Shown here piece by piece: positions 14,333 to 27,232 of a stretch of DNA of 64,000 bases. Made by a program: the position numbers and the translations under genes. Source of the DNA: Amoebidium appalachense (lineage: Eukaryota > Ichthyosporea); assembly GCA_963693365.1 (NCBI GenBank), contig CAVNZM010000014.1:806001-870000 (forward strand). Reading direction: 5' to 3'. Within the stretch, counting starts at the first letter, position 1. Each line of letters begins with the position of its first letter. The notes under the pieces were generated by a model that searched no databases, had not been told where the DNA came from, and saw only the letters and a program-made list of their open reading frames with translations.

Positions 14333-15272
14333 AGAAGTGCAGATACCCCCTTAAGGTGCATGTAGCAGACCTTGGCTGGCACTATTTTCTAGTGATCGTT
14401 GTGTAGAATATAAGTACTGCAGCTGCTGTATCTTTGCCGTGCAAATTTGTGAGCCATGGTGCATTTTTCACCAACCTTCCGGTCGCACTTACGTAAGGTT
14501 ACGTAACATCCTTCTGCGGGGAGCTAAGCACTGGAGCAAGAGTGGAGTGACTGTTGTCCAGCTAGCACGCTCGGAGCAACGCGTTTACCGTATGCGTGGG
14601 ATGCACATGTGTGAGTCAAGTATATGGATGTGTCCCCCTGCATTAATGCTTATTCGAGTACAGTACGCGCCGGAGTGTGCTTGTGTGTGCGAGTGCAATG
14701 TAGTTGGCATGTGCTCGCGCATGTCAAGTTGTACGCACCTGCTGCATGTATGCACGCACATGCACGCGTGTCTGCATGACGCGGAACGTATTTTCTTTTC
14801 ATGTCCAGAAGACGCGTTGGGGGGGTGAGGAAGGAGGGGGACGGGGAGGGGTGAGGAGGGACGGGGGCGGGTGGAAGGAGGGAACAAATTCAGCGCATGC
14901 AAAGAACCACTCCCGAGCTCCTTTCCCTCCCTCCCTATTGAAGACTTAGATATCATATATGGCTCAGGCAGTCAAACAGCTGGTAGAGTCTGTGTGCGTA
15001 ACAAATGTCCTTCTCAATATCGTAATATAGTACCGTCGGCATGGTTTGTTTCAAAGCACTACATCTCGCTTCATCTCTACTCCGCACAGTTATAAATCCT
15101 CCCGTGGCCATCATATGCGCTTGATGCCCGGTGCCAGTGCCCATACCTACGTAGCTACGTACATGTGCTGGGAGCATGGGTACCAGCCGGCAGCCAGATT
15201 GTGTTATTGCAGTCAGGTGGCCAAACCTTTAATCTTTTGCGACGACAGTACGGCCATAGCAAATCACAACAC

Positions 15273-15342
<70 letters not shown>

Positions 15343-15476
15343 CCGTCACGCACGCACGCACGCGCACACGCACACGCACACGCACACGCACACGCACACG
15401 CACACGCACACGCACACACACAGACACAAGCACGCACGCACGCACGCACGGGCGCACGCACGGGCGCTCGCGCGCG

Positions 15477-15507
<31 letters not shown>

Positions 15508-15548
15508 CCATACACACACGCACACACGCACACACACACGCACACACG

Positions 15549-15596
<48 letters not shown>

Positions 15597-15660
15597 CACG
15601 CACGCACACATCGTGGAACACACACACCGTGGAACACACACATAGAGTAGCAGGTTTTTT
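14204..15660. other. G/T runs, unique DNA and a CA/CG-rich tract
   Basis: G-rich DNA at 14204-14270, T18 at about 14275-14294 and G at 14297-14332. Then come about 900 bp of mostly unique sequence. A minus frame ending in DCLSHI (stop near 14953) and an overlapping plus frame (14871-15095) are both open, and neither can be assigned. (CA)n at 15272-15341 and CACG-type repeats run to 15600. Confidence 0.6.
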
Positions 15661-16672
15661 TTTTTTTTGTTTTTTTTTTGGGGGGGGGGGGGGGGTGGAG
15701 GGAGGGAGGGAGGGAGGGGGGAGGGCCAGGAACCGCAGAACTCGCTGCAGACACCAGGGCAGCTATGAAAGTTTGGTTTTCAAACATTGTTAGCCATGCG
15801 CCGTGTGCGATCATCCTTCCTCCTTTCAGCGAAATTCCCGGCTTCTGCATGTAGCCTACTAGATTCTTCAGCTGCATTTTTCGTTCTTTCCAAAACTCAA
15901 AGCATGAATGTAGGCAAAGGTCCCCGACAGGCAATAACCAGAATTCTTTTTTGTTCTGCCAGAAGGGTAGCTGTCATTTTGCCACTTTCTGAGGCACGGA
16001 CTTCATTCTAGCATTCAACCAGAGATCACATTGGATTGTTCATACGTTGTGAAACTTGTGAGCAACACGGAACTCGTGCATGCAATTGCAAATTAATTCA
16101 CACTGTGACACCGAAATCGCTAGAATGCTTATGCTGTTTTTAGTTTTCTATTGGTCGCCACGGCTCTATCAGTTGTGGCAGAGGCATAAGTTAAGCCCAG
16201 TTGCAAATGCACGGCAGAAACAGTTACTGACAAGCCCTTGATTCATTTATACATACATATTTACATACAGTAGCGGGTCTGGGATATTCTCAAACAATGG
16301 CAATCATTTGTGTTGCACAAAGATATATATCTCAGGCTGAATGGAAGGTTGATAGGCCGTGTCTATTACATCTCTCATGACTAAAGACTGTGTCTAACAG
16401 TCAACAATGAAGAATTTTTACATAGAGATACTCTTATTCCTACTTTTTTTTTTTAATTATAAATTTCATTGAAATGCACCCCGGTGACTTTCATTCATAA
16501 AGACAAGGTGGTCGATCATCCATGCATATCTGAACAATAACAACTGGGCACCTCTACAGATTACATAAAAATTTATGGAAGGCACCTACATCACATATGT
16601 CATACAAACCCTATTTTCAAACTCAAAAGTACTTTACGCAGAAATAAAAATAACTTTATACAAACAAAATAA
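15661..16672. other. 3' flank of the CRTC-like gene
   Basis: A T-rich to G-rich junction (15655-15694) and then unique, increasingly AT-rich DNA. Frames at 15734-15934 (minus) and 15787-16011 (plus) overlap and are unassigned. The segment next to the CRTC stop is AT-rich and probably holds its 3' UTR. No unambiguous poly(A) signal was chosen. Confidence 0.45.
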
Positions 16673-17947
16673 CTACGAGTCAGGTAAAGCACCATCCTCG
16701 CGCTTTTGCACAACAAGGTCCACCGCTTCCAACAACTCAATAGGCAGATTCATAAGTATGTCGTGCAGATTCATACCGCCCGGCTCATCTCTGTGCCAAC
16801 CCCACCCTCCATCGCCCGCAGGAAGACTCCGAGTGGTGCGCAAGGTTTGGGGACCCGTTGTTGGTGTGTCTTCCTTCAAGTATGCGACCAATTCGTCTAA
16901 CGATGTTCTGCCCATGCCCATCTCCAATGTCAACCCAACCATAGTGTCGCTAGTTACCGACATACTACGAGCAAAGGGCTGGGGTGGTTGTTGTGATACA
17001 GGGAGTTTGGGGCTTTGCATTTTATCCGGGTGGTAGCTGAGGTCCTGTCTTCCTCGTGCCTTCGTGCTGCCATAGGGGTTATACGGTTCGGGCGCAGGGT
17101 TCACCCGGCCCGCCTGCAAACCAATACTAAAAGGTCCGTCGGCAGCCCCCCTCTCACGCTTGATAAGGTCCCGCCCACCATAGGGGGATAGTTTTGTGTG
17201 TATCTGTGCGGGTGCGTAGGGCAACCCACCTAGACTGACCATTGCCTGCAAGGCCACGGTCTCATCCTCGCTAGGGCGCCTTCCCAATCTCAGAGGTTTT
17301 GCAGGGATTATGGGCTCTGTCATATCTGTGCTACTGGCGACGGACAGGCTGAGTGTGTCGCTATGCTCACTTGATGACATGCGTCGCAGGTGGGAACTTT
17401 GATAGCTGCCAAAGGCCGTAAAAGCCTGACCGCGTGCTCGCCTATCTTCTCTGAAGAACCTAAGGTCTGTGTTTGGCGCATCTTTCAGCGGGCCGAGTTT
17501 TACATCCCTGCGCTGTGCCACCCGTGTGCGACCTGCAACGTAGGGTGCCAAAGAATGGGTCGTGCGCCTACGTACGCTGCTAGGCACTTTGGATGGGGAT
17601 GAATCCGCGCGTGTTCGCAAGTGTGTTTGCAACTCCGCAACTGCATCGGTAGCGTTGCTGGAGGGGGTGTCCTGCACTACGCTGTATATCTGCTCGTCTA
17701 ACTCTGCACGAATAGACTGTATTCTCTTTTCATGTTCCTCAGCACGTTGTTTCTGGAGTGCGATCTTGTCTGAAAACTTGCGCGGGTGCCATGTGACCGC
17801 CTCCCCGTTAGAATGGTGTGTCGTTTGCCACGCATCCTGTGGCATGTTGTGTGGGTGATGTGGTAGAGCTTGTAGAATAGGTGCGTCTCTGCCCCCGTGT
17901 GCACGCAACGGAGTCGGATCTGTTAAATAGCCACACGTGAGGGCCAT
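16673..17947 (-). CDS. CRTC: CREB-regulated transcription coactivator (CRTC/TORC) homologue
   Basis: A 424-codon intronless frame. Residues 54-67 (HPRKFSDKIALQKQ) followed by a charged helix to about 88 match the CRTC N-terminal CREB-binding coiled coil, whose hallmark is an N-P-R-K-F-S-E-K-I-A-L-type motif. About 185-200 (HLRRMSSSEHS) resembles the SIK/AMPK phospho-site that binds 14-3-3 in animal CRTCs. Other basic-Ser sites lie near 222-226 and 326-330. The centre is Ser/Pro-rich and probably disordered. The C-terminus (391-414) is an acidic amphipathic helix, as expected of a transactivation domain. By family analogy it would move from cytoplasm to nucleus on dephosphorylation and bind a CREB-like bZIP protein. 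The first ATG gives about 50 extra residues before the motif compared with animal proteins, and Met35 is an alternative start. Family assignment rests mainly on the N-terminal motif. Confidence 0.8.
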   Translation of the reverse strand: MALTCGYLTDPTPLRAHGGRDAPILQALPHHPHNMPQDAWQTTHHSNGEAVTWHPRKFSDKIALQKQRAEEHEKRIQSIRAELDEQIYSVVQDTPSSNATDAVAELQTHLRTRADSSPSKVPSSVRRRTTHSLAPYVAGRTRVAQRRDVKLGPLKDAPNTDLRFFREDRRARGQAFTAFGSYQSSHLRRMSSSEHSDTLSLSVASSTDMTEPIIPAKPLRLGRRPSEDETVALQAMVSLGGLPYAPAQIHTKLSPYGGRDLIKRERGAADGPFSIGLQAGRVNPAPEPYNPYGSTKARGRQDLSYHPDKMQSPKLPVSQQPPQPFARSMSVTSDTMVGLTLEMGMGRTSLDELVAYLKEDTPTTGPQTLRTTRSLPAGDGGWGWHRDEPGGMNLHDILMNLPIELLEAVDLVVQKREDGALPDS

Positions 17948-18760
17948 TTGGTGAACTTTGTGGGGTACGAGTAATTAGATGTGAGGCAAAGGCGTAAAAA
18001 CAAAGGAGGATAGTCAGCTATTCATAGTGTCACCAAAAAAAAAAAAAAAAAAAAAAGATAACTATATACAAGGACCTGTGTACAATAGTGAGTCTTGTCC
18101 GTCACAACTCACAAGTTCGACTCACAACTGATGCTTCAAGGCGCTGAGGCTGCTCACACACGGTTAGTCTACACTGAGATAACGTGGCTAAAAGATTTTT
18201 GCAGATGTGTTACATTAGTCAATGCCCAAAAGGACTCCAGAGTTGACGTCATCCTGCGTCATATGGTTAGACTATTCTCACTCCCCGTAAGAATCTTTCG
18301 GAGGCCGTCGGTGGATTAGGTGTGGTATGTGCCGCTTTTGATTGGACGAGATCGACGAATTTAAATTCATCTAATGGTTGAGTGATCTGTATATATTCTA
18401 ATTGGATATCTGTCAGCCACATCTAAGTCGAATTTATATGATTGGCCTTATAAGTGGATCTAGGCAGTTCGGCCCAGTTGCGAACTTGCGGTTGGGGGCA
18501 ATGCGGGCAACTTCAACTTCGGCGTCAGTGCGTCACTCATGATTCATCAGTAAAATTCTCTCAGAAACAAAATGCAAAAAGATTTAGCTATTAGATGTTA
18601 TAAATATATATTATACTTCAGAAACAGACAAAAATGAACATTTTTGTCCAGGTAACAACTTACCAGCGCAGTGAAGTGTCTGACCATCTGACGTGCAGTG
18701 ACGTCAATTGGGGTTTGGAATGTGCGCATGCGGCTTCGAATCTATTGAATTGATTGGTCA
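17948..18760 (-). promoter_or_regulatory. CRTC upstream region with two CREs and inverted CCAAT boxes
   Basis: Perfect CRE palindromes TGACGTCA lie at 18244-18251 and 18699-18706, about 300 and 750 bp upstream of the CRTC ATG. ATTGG (inverted CCAAT) occurs at 18341, 18401, 18441 and 18753. A23 lies at 18034-18056. The arrangement suggests CREB-type control of a CREB coactivator, but no transcript start is defined. Confidence 0.5.
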
Positions 18761-20440
18761 GCTAATCTAATAATATTAGTGATAGCGCCACAGGATCTGA
18801 TTGGGCTCAGGCAGATTTTCGGTATGTTGCGGGCGTAGGGTCACTACTAGGGTGTGAAAATTGTACCCTTCTGCCGTTGTAGTAGTAGTCGACTCGAGGC
18901 ATGGAGCTGCCGTAAAAAAGAATGTACAAATGGTCCTGCTTAGTCAGTGACTCTTGAAGGATTTTTCACCCTCCGGCGCATCCGCATTCGGCTGCTAAGG
19001 CAAAAAGAAAATCAGTGGATTCTGACTGGACATGTTGCAAGATCTTTCGGGCCAGTGTTGCCCAAGGCCCCAAAGTAGACGGAGCTTCGCCTACGTCAGT
19101 ACACTACCCACTGGGCAAAGGCTGCTTCATAACCTGCTACCTTCTGAGGACTTCTGAGGTATATTTTTCAAGGGGACGCGGACGACCCAGAGAGCGGGTG
19201 ATCACGTGACTCACCTGCCCTTGAAAAATGTCGATTTATTAATATTCAGTACGTGCCAGTGTGTCGGGCCGCAGTTGAGACAGCACTCAAAGTGACTCAT
19301 AGGGCCATATAGTGCTAACAGAAGGACCTGGTAACGCCGCATTCCGATCTCCTTCCATTTTGGTCAATCCGCTCAAGCCGTTATTGTGGAGAAGGGCAAC
19401 AGAAGTTGGTTTTAGCGCAAAATTAGAGCGTGCGCAAACGGCATACCGTTTATGCTATATAATATGTATTGCTAACACAAAAGCAAAACAATATACCAAA
19501 TATGTTATAAAAAGATAAGTTGTGTACAAAAACAAGAAACAAATGTTGGTTTTTTACTGTTTTGTTATCTTTCGCAGTATGCAATGGCTTCGCAGCTTCA
19601 AGGCGAAAAATGTTGCCATTCTCTGGCTTAAACGAATCAGATAGAGCCGGCTCAGGGAGGCTGATCGGTTGATTGGACCTTGGTTAGAATCGGATTATCC
19701 AAAGTTATATGAGCTGATTGGATCCGGAATTCCTCTCGAAGAATTTGAGCCATTTGATTGGATCCGGAAATCCCTTCCCTCTAGGGTTATTTTTTTGAAT
19801 TATCACTATTCGGCAAGATGTACAGTACATAGCCGGGAGCCTCGCGGCGCCACAACTTTGAACTGGCTGGGCCACTGAAATTCACAAATTTTCCCCTTAG
19901 CTATAGCACCCTGGTCCTCCATGCTCGGTTCAATGCATGTTAGGCACGTGTAGGCCACTGTTTGGCAGACAGGTCACCTGGTTAGTGCATATTTGCCTCA
20001 CATTATTCCCCAAAACATATAGCCTTGTGTTGCGAGTCACAATAGTGTAAAAAAAAACGCATTCACGAAGTTCCGATGTTTTTTTGGACTCCTTCTGAGC
20101 TCGAGCTCCCTTCGGCTGCGCGCCCTCAGATTTTCACATGTACCACGTACGCCTCGACACACGCCACGTGCATATCATTGAATTCACGTACGTACAGCCT
20201 GTGTAAGTAGATATTCGAGAAAAACGGCACTTCCGTCATCTCTAGTGCCTACGAATTCTGTTGGTCGTCACATTGAGTATTTATATGATTTTCACACAGT
20301 GTTCAGGTATCTCAGTATGCACTTGTTACTGGATAACTCGTGAAGTTTTTATTGTCTTCTCAGTATGCCGTGCATACTTGCATATCTTTCCGTCGAATAA
20401 ATCCAGTCAAAAGAAGAAAAAAAAAAAACTAATCCAGTCA
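18761..20440. other. Unique intergenic DNA
   Basis: About 1.7 kb of non-repetitive DNA without a convincing gene. It contains a hairpin at 19163-19229 and three TGATTGGA(C/T)C-like CCAAT elements at 19670-19765, two of them in the repeated context TGATTGGATCCGGAA. Short frames at 19015 and 19669 are unassigned. Confidence 0.5.
19163..19229. repeat. Inverted repeat enclosing CACGTG
   Basis: ATTTTTCAAGGG (19163-19174) and CCCTTGAAAAAT (19218-19229) are perfect inverted copies. Between them GGGTGATCACGTGACTCACC contains an E-box (CACGTG) and is itself partly palindromic. Confidence 0.8.
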
Positions 20441-20674
20441 ACAGTGCGGACTGGATATCGGCACTGGGTCGGACGGGCACTTTTCGGGGTGCCCATATCC
20501 ATATGTGCCGATATCCAGACCTCTAGGGGGGCCAATTTAATTATAGAGCTAGGGGGAGTACTTAGTCTTAAGACTCTCAACCCGGCCTGAATAGATCGGG
20601 CCGGGTCGGCTGCCAACGGTGCCCATATCCAGATGTGCCCTTTTCCAGTGGTGCCCATATCCAGTCCCCACTGT
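20441..20674. mobile_element. MITE-like element with 24-bp terminal inverted repeats
   Basis: The left end (20441-20464) begins ACAGTGCGGACTGGATATCG. The right end (20651-20674), reversed and complemented, begins ACAGTGGGGACTGGATATGG. They match at 21 of 24 positions. Internal copies of TGCCCATATCCA occur at 20490-20501 and 20620-20631, and a nested hairpin is formed by CTGGATATCGGCAC (20451-20464) and its perfect complement at 20505-20518. The right end is followed by TA. There is no ORF, as expected of a non-autonomous DNA transposon. The CAGT...GGATAT termini would fit a Tc1/mariner or pogo type, which is inference. Confidence 0.65.
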
Positions 20675-20989
20675 ATAGCTGTCGAAGTACCTCAACGGTA
20701 GAAGTCATCGATACAGTAACTACGGCAACTGCATCCACTCAGTGATCACTGATAGATAGGCTGCACGTGCGTGGCGTGCACTTGCCATCGGTACGATGTA
20801 CACACACACGGTGCACTTCGAATTCAAACGAGCACGGATGTGCATACGTACACGTTTAATTGCATGTGCACGTCTTTGAAGGTCTTCCCATGGTGCACGT
20901 GTAACCGTGACTTGCCACTACTAATATGTCCTATGTACTGATCCGTACTCGGTGCAGCTAATAATGTCAACCAAAGCTTTCAAAGATCG

Positions 20990-21630
<641 letters not shown>

Positions 21631-24336
21631 TTTAATAGTACTTCAAGGAGATGAATTCCTTGACATATGGGAACCAGACTCTCAGCATATGTTATGAGTT
21701 GACTCATGATCAACCATTCGCACACAAACTTTTTTTTTTTTTTTTTGGGGGGGGGGGGGGGAGGCAGGGATTGTGTGACATGTTTTGTGTGCGCATGCCA
21801 GTGGTTGTCGCTGAAACTCCCAGAAGGTCTCAGAGACCAATCCCATTTCATTTATAGCACACCATCTATGGGTATCATATCCCCCCCCCCCCCCCCCCCC
21901 ATCCCCCCCCCTCCCTACTTCCCTCCCTCCCTCTTCTCCTCCTTTTAGGCTCCAGCGCTAAGCTTTCGCCTAGGCTGCTAGGCTACCCCTTCTGCTTGAA
22001 ACTCCTCACCAATTGACTATCCTACCTCGCGTTGGTGTCACGGTGCTGCCCCTAACATCGAGATGGGCGGATCCTAACAAATTCATGCCACAGGTTTATC
22101 TGTTAAATGTGAAAATGTCTATGCCGGGTTAGGTTTAATTTCTCCCGAATTTTCTTATATGGCGGTTGCAATGATTTGCAAATATAGGCAAAGCCATTGA
22201 TATTTGATATGTCTCTAGCATCAACATCATGCAGAACTGATAACGTTTGGCTTACAAACGGTCTATTGTTTGGGAAATGGACTAGGCTTATGGTGGAATG
22301 TCGGGACTACCTGTTTACATGTAATTACTAAGGGGTTCGTTTCTTTGCACAAACTCGAAGGCATCTATGATACAAAGAAGGTGCTACAAAAGACTGGGCG
22401 CAATATTAATGGCATCGGGTTAAATCGACTGTAACGCGTGATAAAAAATTACGTGCATTCATGTGTGACCCCATTTGGCACGCAAAGAGCATGATGCTGA
22501 CCGAGGGGCTGTATACGTGAGAGCTGGCTATTTATTTAGACCATGCCAGGTTTATTCGATATGGTTGCTACCATAAATGTTATCGATTCATTCATTCGTT
22601 TCCGTTAAACTATGCATGTACATCAATTGCACCAGTATGAAGTTTGCTGCAACGTAGTATATGTGACACGTGTATGTGGCCTGCCGTGGCCAAACGTCGG
22701 AAAAGGGGGGGGGGGGGGGGGAGGGGGGGGGGAGGGGGGGCTCGTGAAGGTGTGCACGAGGAAAGGGGGGGGGGGGGGGGGGGGGGGGTAATGTATTCAG
22801 TATGCAGATGATTCTGGTGGTCACCCCAAGTGCACAGGAATACCTCGACTATTTGCTATAACCCATGCCCGGAGTCACCCACACCTCGCGTAGGTACACC
22901 CATGATGCACGCAACAGTTAATACAAAAAAACACAACCTTAATATTCAACTTGCACTTTGCTCGCTTAAGGTAGACAATACCACTGTGTGCGTGTGTGTA
23001 CACACCCGTATCCACGCAAGATCCATGGGCCGTGCAAGCGGACACCCCACACACACAAAGCCAAAGAAAAACGACGTCGTGTGCATGCTGGCAGACACGT
23101 GTGTACCCACATTCTCATTATCCACACGCACCCACTCACGCCCACCAACCCATGCACACGTACAGGTGACCGTAGGATGCACAAATATGAAACAAACGCA
23201 CACCGTGATGTATACATATGCCACACACATGTACACAAATGCAACACAAAAACAAACACATGTACACATGCAATGATAAGTTATCAAACACGCGTACACC
23301 CGTATACCCATCATCGTACGCCGACACGCGTAGCCCAGATGCTCGTTGACCATACAATCTGATAGTAATATCACATGTACACACAACAACACTTCTTGAT
23401 ATACACACATGCATTCTGGCACGTGCACACAATTTCAACTCATCTAGCTCGACTCAAGAACATGTTTACTTCATGTTTGTCCTCTATTTTTTTCATTCAA
23501 GTAATCTGTACATCATTCATGACTTGCGATTGCCCACCTTCATCGAGGTACACTGTGACATTGGCACACACCTTCCCCCCTATCTCTATATAAAACTTAA
23601 CTGAGATCAAATTGTTTCTTACATACGGTCCCCTAACACCAGTCAGTCAGAAGAATGCCCCCCCTCAAACCCCCCCCCCCCCCCCTCCCCCCCCCCTCCC
23701 CCCCCCCTCCCCCCCCCCCCCCCCCCCACACACACTATCACCACTCCCACAAACCACACACCCGGGCGCACTAACGCTACCCCTTGCCTCCTCTAAGGTC
23801 CGAGTAAATGAATACCATCTCATAACTCTCCAAATGTGGCCGCTCAGCCACACCCAGGCTTGCCATGTCATTCTACAAAACTGGTGCCATCCTAACCCCA
23901 CTACCCAGTGGCAGCATGACATACACACACTACCAGTGCTTGCTTTCACCACCTGCTTCCGCTGCCAGCGCTCGATCCCACTACCAGTGCTTGCTTTCAT
24001 GACCAGGGATTGATTCGAAAACCAGTGCTTGCACACACTCAAAGCACTTGCACAAAAATGCTTGCATCACTACCAGTGCTTGCATCCGTTACCAGTGCTT
24101 GCTCTCACCACCCTCAATAATGCTTGCATTCACTACCAATGCTTGCATCCGTTAATAGTGCTTGCATTCATCCAGTGCTTTCACCACCCTCAATAATGAT
24201 TTCATTCGCTACCAATCCTAGTCCTTGTTCCCACTACCAGTGCCTGTGCTTGCTCCCACTACCAGTGCTTGCATCCATCCACTACCAGTGCTTGCATCCA
24301 TCCACCACCCGTGCTCACTTTCCCCCACCCGCCATC
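21631..24336. other. Intergenic DNA downstream of the Deltex-like gene
   Basis: T14 followed by G17 lies at 21730-21760 and C runs at 21882-21910. Unique DNA fills 21950-22680 with no gene seen. G tracts lie at 22706-22790. CA/CG-rich degenerate DNA fills 22980-23440 and C-rich DNA 23660-23727. Confidence 0.6.
23931..24312. repeat. Degenerate minisatellite of CTACCAGTGCTTGCATCC type
   Basis: Irregular copies of (C)ACTACCAGTGCTTGC(A/T)TCC, at least a dozen, with spacing of 15-35 bp. It lies directly 3' of the Deltex-like stop codon. Confidence 0.75.
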
Positions 24337-25666
24337 TCATGACCGCACAATGCTCTTTGAGGTGACACCCTTATCAGCCAACTCCTCCTTTACACGGCCG
24401 AAATAGCCTGGGTCCGGGTAGCCGAAGCTGGTGCCACTCATGTTGGTCTTGTGGTGTATGCCTGCACACCACAAAGGGTTAATCAAATACCTGTGCTCTA
24501 GTGTCACATGCGCACACACATGCACGTGCAGGGAACGGAACAGGCAGGCAGGCACACGGTGACTCACACACAGACACACAGCACACACACATGCCCACAC
24601 ACACACACACGGACGTCGAATTCCGCACGCACGCACGCACAGAGACTCACGTCCGCCCAAACACAACCACACGCACACACGCAAGCAAACACCCCCCCCA
24701 AAACAGCGAAACCACAAAAGCCAAATACGCATACGTGCTCTTATATCTACACATGCACCACACCTACACCCCATGCACACACACACTGACCACCCTCAAG
24801 GCCCACTGAGAAAAGTCACGTGCAAGGGGGGGGGGGGGGTTCAACAAAACGAAAATACCCCCCCCCCCCCCCCCAAAAAAAAAAAAAAAGAACACACAAG
24901 CGCCATTTGGAAATTTTTGCATTGTTATGTCCACTTTCAGTCACGGGTTGAATGTCTCCCAAACACAATTCGTGCATTTCACAGATGGGGGAGGATTTTC
25001 CGTAGGCATTTGAACTTGGGTGTTCCCAAAAGGAAAGTGCAATGGGAAGGCCAATGTGGGGGGGGGGGGTTGGAATGCGGAACACGGTACGAAGTAAGCA
25101 TACACGACGAGAAGCATGGTGCAGGACACATGCAAAGGCAAACATTCAAGTATGCAACATCAGCCATGGGCACAGTATGCGTCATAAGCAGAGCCCATCC
25201 TCAGGGAGGGCCCAAGTCGGGGGGGGGGAGGGGGGAGGGGGGAGGGGGGGGGGGTGGGGGGGGGGGGGAGTTGCACCATTCCAGATGACGGTGTTTTTGT
25301 TCCCTGTTGTCAGAGATGTGCCCACGGTGAAGATCAGCTTGCGGTCAAATGCAATCTTGAGTAGCTGCACTACCTCCGTGCCCTGTGTGTGTGTGTGTGT
25401 GTGTGTGTGTGCGGACGGGCCAAGAGCGCTGGAACAAGGGGGGGAGAGGGGGGGGGGGGGGGAGGGGGAAGGAGGGGGGGGGGGGGGGGGGGATCCCTTA
25501 ACCCATAGTGCCGTGATGGAGCCATGTACCTAGACCAGCAAGATGTGGGGTTTGTGTATGTGAGCAGGAAGAGGGTTGATCAGGCCTCCCATGAGTGTCC
25601 ACCTTTCTGTGTTGGTAGTAAGTTCAGTAACCGGCATATTCCCCCAGGATGAATGTGTGTGTGTGT

Positions 25667-25697
<31 letters not shown>

Positions 25698-25708
25698 GGG
25701 GGAGGGAG

Positions 25709-25742
<34 letters not shown>

Positions 25743-26373
25743 TTTTCCTACCTCCGGGGTCTCCGGTACATAAGCCACACGTTTGGTGCCGTGGTAGGGT
25801 TGGCCTGGATTGGGGTGGCTGGGGCCCTGAAAAGGAGAGAATGGTGGGTGTGTGTGTCAGTAAATGGGTGGAAGGGTGGAAGTGGATGGGGTGACAGAAG
25901 GGTACGGAGAGAAAACAACAAAGGTGCCCACAATTTGAATTTGTTTGTGTGTGTGTGTGTGTGCGTGTGTTGAGAGGGGAACGGGTGGAGGGGGGGGCGA
26001 GGGGGGGGCTTTGCCAAAATGCACGAGGAGTTTAAATTTACTTATTGTTATCTATGTCTAAAATCGTTGCTAGGTCCATTATGAAATGACGTATCAGTAT
26101 AAGTAAATAAATAAAAAATAAAGATCTGGACAAACAACCAATAAGAAAATGAAAAACAATCACAAACACCACAAACATATCAACCATGAAGAATGCACCC
26201 ACATAAAGACCCCCCCCCCCCCCCCCCCCCTCCGCGGGCGCTGCCGCGCAGAATCCCAACCACAGCTTCACCACTAGCTGAACTCGATCAACACATTCCA
26301 AGCACCCCCTCCCCCCCCCAACTCCCCCCCCCCCCCCTCTTCCCCTCCCACTCGTTCCCTCAAACAAATAAAA

Positions 26374-26419
<46 letters not shown>

Positions 26420-27083
26420 GGGGGTGATAGCGGACCCACCTGTATGCCGCTTGGAATGTAGTAGTAGATCTGCCATGTACGTGTGCCTGGATATCCACCA
26501 CACGATTGCTGTGTGCGTATCCCCATAGCATCAGCACACACACACACCTTAGTTACAGTTGCACGTATGTACAAATGGAAGAGGGGACACAATCCCCATA
26601 TAAACACCGCAAGTCGACAATGAATACTGGAATTTCCATTAAACGAGCCAAAAATGGCGCCATTTCCATATGTTTTCAGATATTCCCGTTCATATACCGC
26701 CATTTCCGTACATGCCCTATAAAGCACACCAGAAGAAGCAAACGACACTTTCATGTGTCTCCTTGGACAGTTATGTGTGGCTATGACGTCATATGCAGCA
26801 ACTGCACAGCACATTCAGTGGTAGAATATTGTTGTATCCCACCCTGTCCCTCGAAAGTAAAAATAATCTAACTTAACATAAAATTTATAATTAACAAACC
26901 ATTTCCCAAAAAAATTAAATAAAGAAAGAAAAACGAAAAAGGGAAATAAGGCAAAATCTCACTCACGTTCAGTTGTGTGATTGTCATTGTGCCGTCTGGT
27001 TGGTTGCCGGTGTAGGTGCCGTACTTCCTCTTGCACATGGGGCATGACATGCAGTTGTGCTTGAGCAGGGGCAGGATGCACGC

Positions 27084-27157
<74 letters not shown>

Positions 27158-27199
27158 CGTGTGGTGTGTGTGCGTGTGTGTGTGTGTGTGTTATGTGTG

Positions 27200-27232
<33 letters not shown>

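Noticed and set aside
16575-17036. Plus-strand ORF of 153 codons
   Set aside because: It is antisense to the CRTC homologue and has no homology of its own.
22946-23428. Overlapping plus and minus frames of about 150 codons
   Set aside because: The region is degenerate CA/CG-rich DNA in which His, Thr, Cys and Val dominate. There is no splice-bounded or homologous segment.
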